Positions 25,825 to 34,710 are shown, counted from the stretch's first letter. The stretch: DNA of 64,000 bases from CAVVIO01 sp963748095 (GCA_963748095.1 CAVVIO010000097.1:124001-188000), one strand, 5' to 3'. Notes: generated from the letters alone by a model not told the origin. Program-made: numbers and translations.

Positions 25825-28800
25825 TCAATTACGTTGATTATCAGTTGTTTTTTTAAACAACTGTTTCTTTCTAACAAGGAAAATAATTACTGTCAACAAC
25901 AGGAATGAAACAACAGGTACCAATATTTTTGAAGAAAGGAGACTTTTTTCAACCGGTAAATTATCCCCGATAAGAACAAAAGTTGCCCAGTAAAAGGGAT
26001 GCGAATGGTCGGAAGATTCGAGGTATTTGAGCTTTGCCCTTTGCAGCGCCTCATCCTTGGGCATACCTTTTTTCAGGTTTTTACAGAAATCGTACATGAT
26101 CCCGGAAGTGGTTTTGTCATTGGCTTTCCACAGGCTCATTACTATATTCCTGCATCCGGCATATTTAAAAGCCCGGGCTAGGCTGATGATCCCCTCTCCT
26201 CTTGCAATTTTTCCGATACCGGTCTCGCAGGCGCTTAAAAGCACCAGGTCGGAATTTAAATTCAGGTTATATATTTCATGTGCATATAAAATACCGTCAT
26301 CTTTGTCCTCAGTTTCCCTGCCTGTATAATCGGAAAAAGTAATGCCCGAGAATTCCGGATGCAGGTTGTTTAAAACAGTATGAGCTGCCAGATGAAGAAT
26401 CCGTGAACGGATTGTGTCCGATTTAAAATTGCTTTCGCTTGCCCGTTTCCCTGAGAAAACAATGCCGTGAAACAGTTTTGCCGCCCTGGTAATTTCCTCT
26501 TTATTATATTTTAGCAGACTTGCAAAACCGACTCCTCCGGCTTTGTATATTTTAGTTGATTTATTTGTATCCGGGACTGATCCGGAAACTGAGTAGCCGG
26601 GAGCAAAACCGGTATATTCATTATCGTATGAATTACCGGGCAGATGCGCCAGCCTGATATTCTCATTGAGCAACGAAGTGGAATAATCGTAACGGATGAT
26701 ATATTTTTTCACCAGATAATCCAGATTTCTATAGTCAACCTGAACTGGATTTTCTGGCAGTTTGCTGATCAACAATTCAAAGGGCAGGTAGCCCAGTTGC
26801 CCATCGGGAATGATGATCATGTCCCTGAAGTTTTCATTCAACTGATCAAGAACCGAACCTACCAGTTGATTATAAAGATTAAACCCCGAATGTATAAATG
26901 TTCTGTATTGTTCGGGACTGTATTCTTCATCATAGATATGATCCCCGCTGACAATGTTCCGGATGGAATCCAGTTCTTTATAAACCTCATTAAACAGCGG
27001 ATCAGATGCAGCAATAGAATGAAATGCCAGTTTCGACCTCGATATGCCCAGCACAACAATACTGCTGTCGCCCATAAAATATTCGAGTAGAACAGTATGT
27101 GCGGGAACCAGTTTCTTCTGAACATCGTCCATGCTCATAATTTTCGTATTGTACTGCAGAGCGTGATACCTCGGATATTTCACCTTCAGACTGTCGAGAA
27201 AAAAAGCATATTGCTGGCGGGCAGCTGCCAGCTCCACTTCCAATGAAGAATAATCAGAGGTATTTCTTGCGGCTCCCTGTTTTTTAAATAATTGCTCATT
27301 TAAATATGATATCGTTGCTTTTAATTCGGTTTCCTTTTTCAATACATTTTCCGGCACCGTGAAAAAATGCTGAATGTTGGCATTCCGCACAGCTTCGTAT
27401 AATATCCGGTTTTTGCTTTTTTCAAGAAAATAATACGCATCTTCCATATTTCTTTTTGATGGATCCAACGCTATTAACCGGGTAACTGCCTTCATGGCAT
27501 TCTCATAAAGCTGCCTGCCGTTTTGCGCCACGAATTCTTTAATTTCATTGGTCTCAATGGAAAACCGTAATAAATCAAGGTAATCCGATGCCAGTTTGTA
27601 AGTTTCTATTGCATGTTGCAATAGCTCCGTATTGGCTGGATTTGCATTGTACCAGTTAAATAAGATATTGGCTTTTATTGTGAGCAGTTCGACCATGTTT
27701 TTACCGGCAAACTTTTCATTATAGGGCGGATTGCTGTAACTGCCTGTTTCTGAAACATTGGCTGAATCTGACTGAACAGCCAGGGCTTTATTAATATATT
27801 GGAGGGCCTTTGTATGATCCTGCATTTGGTTATAAACTTCGGCAATGCTTTTTAACAATTGTACTCCAAAGTATACTTCCATATAGTTGTTCGAATTTAG
27901 AAGATTTTTACACCTTAATAAATATTTTAATGCACTTTTATAATCCTTAAAATATAAATAGGTGTTCCCCAATAAATAGTAAGTATCCTTTTTTGAAACT
28001 TGTTCTTGGGGCTGAAGTGCTACTGATTGATTAAGAAAATAAATTGCACTGTCTTTTTGATTAAGTTCTTTATATATTATGCCCCCTAAAACATTATTGA
28101 AATCAATCAAATAAGATCTCCATTGTTCTGAGTAAGAAACTTTTTTAAAAGCTTTAATTATTTTAATATAAGTATATTTTGCCTTTTGATAGTCTTTAAT
28201 TCTACAATAGTACGCTCCAATGTATGAATCGAAAAGCATTGAATAAAATTGAAAATTTTGATCTCTTGGAATATATTTCTCTGCCAATAAGTAATTATTA
28301 TAGGCCATATCAAATTGCCCAAGTCGTATATAATTTATTGCCATAGACACAAAAGTGTGCAGCAACAAGTATGAATCATCTGTGATTGGGGTACTACTTG
28401 GCCTTATAATTTTAAGATAATATGAATTACTAAGTTGGATATCCCCAATTTCCGCATAAAAGGAACCTGCAGTATTTAACAAATTTGCCAGATATTCATT
28501 ATTTGTATCTAAATATACTTTGAGGGTATCAGAATAAACTGAATAATAATTAAATGCAAATTGAAGAAACTTTTTAGCATCGTTCAATTTATTTTGATAT
28601 CTTGCGCATCTAGTTAGATGATAAAAAGCTTCGACTAGCCTTTCTGGTTTATTAGTTTTTTGAGCTATTTTTATAATTTTATTTACATAGTACACAACTG
28701 AATCATAATTATTATAAAAAAAATTTCTTTTTTCAATATACTCATAAATATCATTTATTGAAGATTCTTTATAATTGATTTGGCTTTCTGAGTGCGCAAT

Positions 28801-29019
28801 GTGGCTAGTAAAAATTGATAATAGAACCAAAATGGTTTTTATACTTCTTCTAAAGAAATGTAGAATCGAAATAAACTTGGCTTTATAGTGAAGTACTTCA
28901 AACTTATTGTTAAAAATCATGAAAAGACTAATAACTATTATAAATACCAAATAACATGTTATTTTAATCTTCAAATTGTTAATTTTCCCAAATACTATAT
29001 AACCAATATTGCTGTCCAT
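25825..29019 (-). CDS. TPR-CHAT caspase-like protease, membrane-anchored
   Basis: 1064 residues. N-terminus hydrophobic (membrane or signal segments near residues 20-40 and 58-75); middle part (about 80-560) of repeated helical pairs with TPR spacing, e.g. YYLLGNTYLYFKDYKSALKYL and EVYNQMQDHTKALQYINKAL; a coiled linker; then a CHAT domain (about 690-1020) with the His of LHLAAHTVLNN (His880) and the Cys of LLSACETGIG (Cys931), the expected catalytic dyad. A C-terminal membrane helix (about 1032-1049) and basic tail follow. CHAT proteins are relatives of separase and caspases. The annotated ATG overlaps the upstream lipoprotein gene by 41 bases; an ATG at 28920 just after that stop is an alternative. 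Next to an ECF sigma factor and a TPR/anti-sigma-like gene. Substrate unknown. Confidence 0.85.
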   Translation of the reverse strand: MDSNIGYIVFGKINNLKIKITCYLVFIIVISLFMIFNNKFEVLHYKAKFISILHFFRRSIKTILVLLSIFTSHIAHSESQINYKESSINDIYEYIEKRNFFYNNYDSVVYYVNKIIKIAQKTNKPERLVEAFYHLTRCARYQNKLNDAKKFLQFAFNYYSVYSDTLKVYLDTNNEYLANLLNTAGSFYAEIGDIQLSNSYYLKIIRPSSTPITDDSYLLLHTFVSMAINYIRLGQFDMAYNNYLLAEKYIPRDQNFQFYSMLFDSYIGAYYCRIKDYQKAKYTYIKIIKAFKKVSYSEQWRSYLIDFNNVLGGIIYKELNQKDSAIYFLNQSVALQPQEQVSKKDTYYLLGNTYLYFKDYKSALKYLLRCKNLLNSNNYMEVYFGVQLLKSIAEVYNQMQDHTKALQYINKALAVQSDSANVSETGSYSNPPYNEKFAGKNMVELLTIKANILFNWYNANPANTELLQHAIETYKLASDYLDLLRFSIETNEIKEFVAQNGRQLYENAMKAVTRLIALDPSKRNMEDAYYFLEKSKNRILYEAVRNANIQHFFTVPENVLKKETELKATISYLNEQLFKKQGAARNTSDYSSLEVELAAARQQYAFFLDSLKVKYPRYHALQYNTKIMSMDDVQKKLVPAHTVLLEYFMGDSSIVVLGISRSKLAFHSIAASDPLFNEVYKELDSIRNIVSGDHIYDEEYSPEQYRTFIHSGFNLYNQLVGSVLDQLNENFRDMIIIPDGQLGYLPFELLISKLPENPVQVDYRNLDYLVKKYIIRYDYSTSLLNENIRLAHLPGNSYDNEYTGFAPGYSVSGSVPDTNKSTKIYKAGGVGFASLLKYNKEEITRAAKLFHGIVFSGKRASESNFKSDTIRSRILHLAAHTVLNNLHPEFSGITFSDYTGRETEDKDDGILYAHEIYNLNLNSDLVLLSACETGIGKIARGEGIISLARAFKYAGCRNIVMSLWKANDKTTSGIMYDFCKNLKKGMPKDEALQRAKLKYLESSDHSHPFYWATFVLIGDNLPVEKSLLSSKILVPVVSFLLLTVIIFLVRKKQLFKKTTDNQRN

Positions 29020-29623
29020 TTTTATTAAAAACTGGTAGCAAAACTTTATAATTTTCTATATTAGTTTGAGATAAAGAGTTAATTATAAAGGAAGCCTTAA
29101 CAAAAATAAGTGAATCAGACTTAAACAAGTTAATGCTATCTTTTTTTGAATTTAATGTTGAAGCAATTGTTTCACCTTTATCGTTAAGTATCAATCCATA
29201 TATTTTACTATTAACATCAAATTTACTTTCAGTGACATAATAAAAGTTAATTCTATTCTCTTTATCAGGTTTTAATAAAGTCAATCGAATTGTATCGGGC
29301 CCAGGTAGAGGATTGGGAAATTTTGTAACTAACCTTGAAAAATTCTTAATATTATTACCAATTCTGTTTGCGGATATTTGTCTAATAGTATCGGGCCCAG
29401 GTAAAGGATTAGGAAATTTTAAATTTTTTATATTCCCATAAGTTTCATTAGATATACTATCAGTTAATGAAACAATAGTTGTAATAGTATCAGGTCCTGG
29501 AAGAGGATTAGGAAAACTTAAATAGTAGCTCCGGGTGGTACAAGAAGAAGCAAATATTAAAACTAAAATAAGTATCCCGAATAAATTTCTTGTTAGTTTG
29601 GTTGATTCAGGTTTTGATTTCAT
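28979..29623 (-). CDS. Lipoprotein with three identical FPNPLPGPDTI repeats
   Basis: 214 residues from ATG 29623; upstream in-frame sequence belongs to the opposite-strand sigma gene and is not coding. Lipoprotein signal: basic start, hydrophobic GILILVLIF, lipobox ASSC with Cys28. The 11-residue motif FPNPLPGPDTI occurs at residues 37-47, 70-80 and 102-112, spaced 33 and 32 residues. The C-terminal 100 residues (from about INFYYVTESKFDVNSKIYGL) look like a compact beta-rich domain of unknown family. It overlaps or abuts the CHAT gene downstream and is divergent from the sigma factor across a 90-base gap, so it is probably the first gene of a two-gene unit with CHAT. Function not recognised. 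Confidence 0.75.
   Translation of the reverse strand: MKSKPESTKLTRNLFGILILVLIFASSCTTRSYYLSFPNPLPGPDTITTIVSLTDSISNETYGNIKNLKFPNPLPGPDTIRQISANRIGNNIKNFSRLVTKFPNPLPGPDTIRLTLLKPDKENRINFYYVTESKFDVNSKIYGLILNDKGETIASTLNSKKDSINLFKSDSLIFVKASFIINSLSQTNIENYKVLLPVFNKNGQQYWLYSIWEN
29288..29515 (-). repeat. Three-copy 33-base coding repeat (FPNPLPGPDTI)
   Basis: Copies at 29483-29515, 29384-29416 and 29288-29320. The peptide is identical in all three while several third-codon bases differ (for example CTT, TTA and CTA for the Leu; GGA versus GGG for the Gly), which points to selection on the peptide and not to recent DNA duplication. Confidence 0.9.
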
Positions 29624-29713
29624 ATTAATGGTTTTACGGTTTATATTGTAAATGTCGAAAAAACTATCATCTAAGTCAATTATTTTTAGTATTTTTTTCC
29701 TGAAATTTAACGC

Positions 29714-30292
29714 ATGAAAAAAAATGTAATCATAGCCGATATAAAAGCAGGCGGAATACGGCAGGAAAAGTGTCTGACTTATATTTACCGGAACAACTTT
29801 GTACTGGTATACGGGATGCTGAAAAAACACGTGATCAGCCGCGAAGAGGTTATGGATGCATATGCGGAAACAGTTATCCTGTTCAGGGACCATGTGATCA
29901 ATAATGTTTTTAAAGGGACTGCAAAATATTCTACTTACCTCTACAGCATTTTAAATAATAAATGCATTGACATTATCCGGAATAAGTCGACTAATAAGAG
30001 CAGACAACGTGAAATGCAAATTAGTATGGAACTTTTGGAAGATCAAATGAGTGAAAATGAAAACGTAATTGAATTACTTTCGTTTAAAGTTCAATGGGAT
30101 CGTTTGGAAGAGCTCATGGACACCCTTGCTGAAAAATGCAAAGAGATACTGATGGACTGGAACGACGGGTATTCCATGGCAGAAATTGCAAACAGAAACG
30201 GATTGCTGAATGAACATACGGCACGTACAAAACGGTACAACTGCATGCAAAAATTAATGGAACTGGTTAAAAAAGAAAAAATTTTTCAATAA
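29714..30292 (+). CDS. ECF-type RNA polymerase sigma factor
   Basis: 192 residues with sigma-70 region 2 (QEKCLTYIYRNNFVLVYGML, then KGTAKYSTYLYSILNNKCIDIIR) and region 4 (LEELMDTLAEKCKEILMDWNDGYSMAEIANRNGL, helix-turn-helix with RTKRYNCMQKLMEL). No region 1 or 3, as in ECF factors. Divergent from the repeat lipoprotein/CHAT pair and 48 bases upstream of a membrane protein with anti-sigma topology on the same strand. It probably directs transcription of this locus or of envelope genes; the target promoter is not evident. Confidence 0.88.
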   Translation: MKKNVIIADIKAGGIRQEKCLTYIYRNNFVLVYGMLKKHVISREEVMDAYAETVILFRDHVINNVFKGTAKYSTYLYSILNNKCIDIIRNKSTNKSRQREMQISMELLEDQMSENENVIELLSFKVQWDRLEELMDTLAEKCKEILMDWNDGYSMAEIANRNGLLNEHTARTKRYNCMQKLMELVKKEKIFQ

Positions 30293-30340
30293 ATAAACAA
30301 GTTAAGGTTATTAAAACAAAGTTATAAGGTTAATTAATTT

Positions 30341-31127
30341 ATGAAAGACTTATTTAAACATATCGAAAGGTATTACGCACACAAACTCACCAAAAGGGAA
30401 CAGGAAGAGTTTGAGAAAAGAGTGAAGGAAGATAAAGAGTTCCGTTATGAAGTAAAAGCTTATCTCACTGCACGCAAAGCTATTGAAATGAAAGCCGACG
30501 AACGGCTTAAAAACCGGTTAAACCAGATCGGTAATGAACTGTTCGAAAAACAAAAACCCGCTGGCAGATTAATAAAAATGCACCAGTGGAAATATGTTGC
30601 TGCCGCTGTTTTTATCGGGATTGTTGCATCTGTATTTATTATTTATATAGCGGGTAACAACCGGTTATCATCCGATAAGATCATTGCCGAATATTATGCC
30701 AAACCCGATCCCGCAGGATATGTCACACGGGATGTTCCGCTTCACCCTGACAAAACAAGTCTACTGTGGGATTCTGCATTATCAGAAATTACGAAACAGC
30801 AATACAACGACGCTTTAGCTCTTATCGATACACTTCTGCAACAAAAGGCCCCGAATGCAGGACCATCTACTTTGTATTATTTCCAGGGATATTGTTACTT
30901 CGAAACCCAACAGTATGAAAAAGCTATTCAGGCATATTCCGTTATAAAACCTGCCAGCCGTTTTTATTTCGAATGCGCAACTGAACAGCAGTCTGGCTTA
31001 TCTGAAAAAGGACGATAAACCGGCAGCTAAAGAAATCCTGTCTTCTTTAATAAACGGCAATACTGTTAGCCCGGATAAAAAAGACAGGGCCGCCGGACTT
31101 TTAAAAAAGATCGATAAAATGAAATGA
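30341..31127 (+). CDS. Membrane protein with cytosolic helical part and periplasmic TPR, candidate anti-sigma factor (one apparent frameshift)
   Basis: A charged helical N-terminus (residues 1-80), a single membrane helix (about 85-104, VAAAVFIGIVASVFIIYIA) and a C-terminal part with TPR-like pairs (NDALALIDTLLQQ, STLYYFQGYCYFETQQYEKAIQAY). The frame breaks at 30972-30973: removing one A from GAATGC lets the protein continue as FDAQLNSSLAYLKKDDKPA to a stop at 31127, 261 residues in all; uncorrected, it stops at 31018 with an atypical tail. The layout ECF sigma then membrane protein then TPR is that of a Bacteroidota anti-sigma or sensor. No zinc-binding anti-sigma motif is visible, so the role is inferred from topology and position. 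Confidence 0.7.
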
Positions 31128-31173
31128 TCCCGGAAAAAAGAAATTTCCCTGAATATTTTCAGATGATTATAGT

Positions 31174-31194
31174 TTAGCCGGTTCTACCGGCTAA
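31174..31194 (+). terminator. Hairpin after the sigma/TPR pair
   Basis: Perfect 9-bp stem with a 3-base loop (31174-31182 with 31186-31194), 47 bases after the corrected stop. The following TTTCC is only a weak T-run, so it may be a terminator or a message-stabilising hairpin. Confidence 0.5.
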
Positions 31195-31346
31195 TTTCCG
31201 TTGTGCATATATGAATTTTTATCGCGATATTTCATGACTACTTGCATATTTAGTATTTTCGTCATAACTTGCCTGAGAATAAAATACCATAGTATCCATT
31301 AAAAAATGTTAGTAAGAAATCGGGTTTTCAAATCAGGTAAAAAAAT

Positions 31347-32024
31347 ATGAGAAACACTTTTAGCCCTGTCACAAAAAATTCAGTAAAACATAAAATATTC
31401 GCCGGTCTCGGTTTGATTATTATTTTATTTACTCTTTCGACCTGCCAGTCAGATAAAAGAAATTTCAAAGGTATCACCGACACGCAAGTCTTACCTTTGC
31501 TAAAACATCTTCCTTACCGGTACGGTGGTATGAATATACCCGCCAAAGACGGTCGGTTTTTATACGATCTGATCCTGGAACATCATTATAAAAGAGGCCT
31601 GGAAATAGGGACATCAAACGGTTATTCAACTTTATGGCTTGGGCTGGCTTTTAAACAAACAGGAGGAAAAGTTATTACCATTGAAATAAATGTGAACCGC
31701 GGACGCGAAGCCGAAAAAAACTTTAAAAAAGCAGGCCTTGATAATGTTATCGATTCAAGAATCAATGATGCGCTGGCCGAGATTCCCCAGCTGAAGGGGG
31801 ACTTTGATTTTGTTTTTATTGACGCGTGGGAACCCGATTATATTAAATATTTCAATATGCTGAAGGATCGTATCGTCCCGGGAGGTGTTATAACCGCTCA
31901 TAATGTTATTGGCTATTCCGATTCCATGCAGGATTTCCTGATAGCTATTAAATCCGATAAAGATTTTGATACAAGTGTGAATCATGCCAGTCGCGAAGGA
32001 ATTTCAGTAAGTTACCGGAAATAA
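31347..32024 (+). CDS. SAM-dependent O-methyltransferase-like protein with a lipoprotein signal
   Basis: 225 residues. The N-terminus is a lipoprotein signal (basic KNSVKHK, hydrophobic GLGLIIILF, lipobox LSTC with Cys33). The rest is a class I methyltransferase of the catechol O-methyltransferase/Methyltransf_24 type: motif I LEIGTSNGYSTLWLG, acidic ITIEINVNRGREAE, FVFIDAWEPDYIKYF, and IVPGGVITAHNV. Export of a SAM-dependent enzyme is puzzling, since SAM is cytosolic. It may be a periplasmic protein using the fold for another purpose, or the signal may be a simple membrane anchor facing inward. Monocistronic by position. Confidence 0.8.
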   Translation: MRNTFSPVTKNSVKHKIFAGLGLIIILFTLSTCQSDKRNFKGITDTQVLPLLKHLPYRYGGMNIPAKDGRFLYDLILEHHYKRGLEIGTSNGYSTLWLGLAFKQTGGKVITIEINVNRGREAEKNFKKAGLDNVIDSRINDALAEIPQLKGDFDFVFIDAWEPDYIKYFNMLKDRIVPGGVITAHNVIGYSDSMQDFLIAIKSDKDFDTSVNHASREGISVSYRK

Positions 32025-32229
32025 CAATTGTTTTTACAATTCAGTAAAAAATTCACATTAACACTATTTTTATTTTATCTAAATTACAATCATAATTAAT
32101 TGTTATTATGATTATTAATGACTGTTGTGAAATTTGTACTAAAATATTTTTATTAAAACTGGTGATACTTTTATGCCATGTGGTATTAATAATTGTTATT
32201 CGTAATTAAAACTTACAAATTTCTGTTGT

Positions 32230-32934
32230 ATGTACCACAAAAATTATCGTTACAAAGATCTGGACATGCTTATGGCATCACAGGTAATTACCGAAAGTTT
32301 CCAATCCAATTTATCAGCGTTATCTACTGTTCAACCGGGGTTTACAAGGCAATATGCCCATTCGCTTTCCGAGAGAATCAATAAAGGATTCGAGTACTTT
32401 CTGGGATTAGGTACCTCAAGAGAACTACAACGAATTAAGAACACCCTGAATTCCGTTCAGGCGCAATCGTTAAGGGCAATTGCATTTCTTAAAACCCTCA
32501 TTGAACTCAGAACTGGAAATGACATTACCAGAAAAGAACAAATACTGGAAACGCTTGGATTCAGAAAATATCTGAAAGCCGTGCAAAACAACGATACAAT
32601 GGCCTTACTCGGTTTATTAAGCAGTATTCGCGATAAAATGAACGTTTCATTAAAAGATGAGTTAATTAAAAATAAAAGTGATGCTGCCTTTATCGAGAGA
32701 ATCAGTGAATATGCGAAAAAACTTAATAAAATCAACCGTTCAAAAGAATCATTAAACGCCACCAGAAAAGCTATTGAAGAAGAAGCTCAGCAAACATTTA
32801 ATGCTATTTATTCGGATATTATTAACATTTGTAAGATAGCTGCCCGTTTTTACAGTAATGATCCGGAAAAGCATGAATTATTTGTCTTCTCAAAAGTAGT
32901 AACCCATATAAAATCTTCTGTGGCTTTATCCTGA
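32230..32934 (+). CDS. Hypothetical all-helical protein
   Basis: 234 residues, no signal peptide or membrane helix. Composition and periodicity predict helices throughout: SNLSALSTVQPGFTRQYAHSL, SVQAQSLRAIAFLKTLIELR, NKINRSKESLNATRKAIEEE. It resembles the kind of Bacteroidota-only helical proteins of about 230-250 residues that carry DUF numbers, but I do not recognise the family with confidence. No operon partner: 205 bases upstream and 409 bases downstream are non-coding. Confidence 0.6.
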   Translation: MYHKNYRYKDLDMLMASQVITESFQSNLSALSTVQPGFTRQYAHSLSERINKGFEYFLGLGTSRELQRIKNTLNSVQAQSLRAIAFLKTLIELRTGNDITRKEQILETLGFRKYLKAVQNNDTMALLGLLSSIRDKMNVSLKDELIKNKSDAAFIERISEYAKKLNKINRSKESLNATRKAIEEEAQQTFNAIYSDIINICKIAARFYSNDPEKHELFVFSKVVTHIKSSVALS

Positions 32935-33343
32935 AAATCTTTTATCCAATCTTCACCGGTTTTCTCTTAGCTTACAGATTAATCATTGAAAATCTGCCAA
33001 TAAGAAGTTTGTATCCAGAATTTCTAATTAGAATATATAATTGCTATCAATACTCAGTATTATTCAGGGTTCATTAAACTAAGAATAACCGGATTTGCTT
33101 TCATCAATTTCCAATAAAAATACGTACTTCGTCAAAATATGTCGGGGATTTACCAATTGAATGTAACCATTGGTTAATCATAACGTAATAAAACTTGAAT
33201 TTTCTAATTTTACATTAACAAAGCAATATATTATTTATATAAGCAGTTTTAAATATAAATTATTTCTGTTTTTTTTAAAGGATTATTGCTAATTAATTAG
33301 ATTCAGAACTATTAATTTTTGGGATTATAAACTTAATATTAAA
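32935..33343. other. 409-base AT-rich stretch with no gene seen
   Basis: No open reading frame with a plausible start, no RNA gene and no strong hairpin could be supported. It is rich in A and T and precedes two micro-lipoprotein genes; it may hold their promoter, but no TAnnTTTG box stands out. Confidence 0.5.
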
Positions 33344-33472
33344 ATGAAGAGATTGGCCTTAATTATTGCAATTGTTTTTTTTGCATCAATATTATTATCA
33401 GCATGTAATGAACATGTTTGTCCGGCTTATGCCAAAGGACAACAAACTGAACAGGTTGAAAATAACAGTTAA
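33344..33472 (+). CDS. Micro-lipoprotein with CPAY motif, copy 1
   Basis: 42 residues: lipoprotein signal MKRLALIIAIVFFASILLSAC with Cys21, followed by a short tail containing CPAYAKGQQTEQ and ending NNS. Too short for ordinary gene finders. The paralogue starts 61 bases downstream and shares the MKR start, Cys at residue 21, the CPAY[AS]K motif and the terminal NNS, so the pair is a tandem duplication under protein-level constraint. Function unknown. Confidence 0.75.
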   Translation: MKRLALIIAIVFFASILLSACNEHVCPAYAKGQQTEQVENNS

Positions 33473-33533
33473 AGCTTTTTTCGTTTGATATTTTGTCTAT
33501 TTTTACCCGGAAGTACCACTTAAAAATTAAATT

Positions 33534-33665
33534 ATGAAAAGATTCTTAGCCCTGTTGGCTCTGGTTGTGTTCTTGGGAGCTATGATTATTTCTTGCGGAA
33601 GTTCAAAAACCTGCCCGGCGTATAGTAAAGCAGACACAGAGCAATCCAGCCAAAACAACAGCTAA
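33534..33665 (+). CDS. Micro-lipoprotein with CPAY motif, copy 2
   Basis: 43 residues: signal MKRFLALLALVVFLGAMIISC with Cys21, then GSSKTCPAYSKADTEQSSQ and the end NNS. The second Cys lies in the conserved CPAY motif, as in copy 1. Such tiny lipoproteins ending soon after CPAY occur in Bacteroidota but have no established role; a lipid-anchored thiol or a heme/metal site are only possibilities. Confidence 0.75.
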   Translation: MKRFLALLALVVFLGAMIISCGSSKTCPAYSKADTEQSSQNNS

Positions 33666-33761
33666 AACCCCGTTCGCTATACAATTATTCCCACATATTT
33701 TGTAATTTAGCATTTCCTTGGCTATCATAAAAATTAGAATTTAAGGAAAGGAAATGTTTAT

Positions 33762-34568
33762 ATGAAAAAAATTATAGCATACTGTATTATTTTTTTTTCG
33801 TGCAGTTATGTCTATAGTCAGGGGGAATTAGATACCCAGAATAAAATTTTTTACCGGAATGAAAGTACGGTTGCGGGATTGTTAAATTCTACGGGTTTTG
33901 GCATTAACTACCGTTATGCCAAACGAATAGATGCATTCAGGAAAACAACTTACGAAGGAGGCCTGGCATTTATAAAACATCCGAAAGAAGTTAAGATCAG
34001 TACTAATACCTATCCTACAAGCAGAAGCTATGTATACGGTAAGATTAACCAATTTTACGCTTTACGCGGCGGGATTGGATTCCAGAAAGAACTTTTCCAG
34101 AAATTAGATAAAGGAGGCATATCAATACGATATTTCTATAACGCAGGTTTATCTGTCGGAATACTCAAACCTATCTACTACCAGGTAGAATATTACTCTG
34201 CTTATCCTAATCCATCATCACAGGTAAAAATCGAGAAATTTGACCCCGGACAACATACTTCTGCTACCGTTATAGACGGAAAAGCGTCTTTTTTCAAAGG
34301 TTTCAATGAAATAAAAGTAATTCCCGGAATCTATGGAAAAATTGGCGCTACATTTGAATTCGGAAATTTAGATCAGGTTTTCCATGCTATTGAGACCGGG
34401 ATTATAATAGATGCCTTTCCCAAAAAAATCCAGATAATGGCCACTGAAAATAACAACCGTATCTTCTTCTCATTATTTCTTAGTTACCGCTTTGGTAAAA
34501 TTATCAATGCCCAGTTTAAAGATAATAAATCGACCAAACTCGATAAGATTATTGACAGTAATAAATAA
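33762..34568 (+). CDS. Secreted outer-membrane beta-barrel-like protein, unknown
   Basis: 268 residues with a signal peptide (MKKIIAYCIIFFSCSYVYSQ) and a series of amphipathic beta-strands: ESTVAGLLNSTGFGINYRYAKR, TTYEGGLAFIKHPKEV, FYALRGGIGFQKELFQ, GISIRYFYNAGLSVGIL, VIPGIYGKIGATFEFG, AIETGIIIDAF and RIFFSLFLSYRFGKI. This alternation suggests a small barrel in the outer membrane. No family recognised. It follows the micro-lipoproteins on the same strand after 96 bases; co-transcription is possible. Confidence 0.65.
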   Translation: MKKIIAYCIIFFSCSYVYSQGELDTQNKIFYRNESTVAGLLNSTGFGINYRYAKRIDAFRKTTYEGGLAFIKHPKEVKISTNTYPTSRSYVYGKINQFYALRGGIGFQKELFQKLDKGGISIRYFYNAGLSVGILKPIYYQVEYYSAYPNPSSQVKIEKFDPGQHTSATVIDGKASFFKGFNEIKVIPGIYGKIGATFEFGNLDQVFHAIETGIIIDAFPKKIQIMATENNNRIFFSLFLSYRFGKIINAQFKDNKSTKLDKIIDSNK

Positions 34569-34678
34569 TTAACGAGCTATCATAATTTCTGTTTTTTTAT
34601 TTTTTCCAGCAAACGTCCCTTTTTTGCTACATATTATTGTTAGAAAAATAACAGAATACTTAAAAGTAACCCGTATTT

Positions 34679-34710
34679 TTTGATGGTTTGAATTTATTTT
34701 GCTATTTTTG
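34679..34710 (+). promoter_or_regulatory. Promoter of gapA
   Basis: TTTG (34679-34682), 20 bases, TATTTTTG (34703-34710). Both boxes and the spacing match the other strong promoters here. Transcription would start near 34716, about 50 bases above the ATG. Confidence 0.7.

Noticed and set aside
28979..29893. Extended form of the repeat lipoprotein starting at 29893
   Set aside because: The extra 90 residues are antisense to the sigma factor gene and lack signal features; the ATG at 29623 gives a proper lipoprotein signal.
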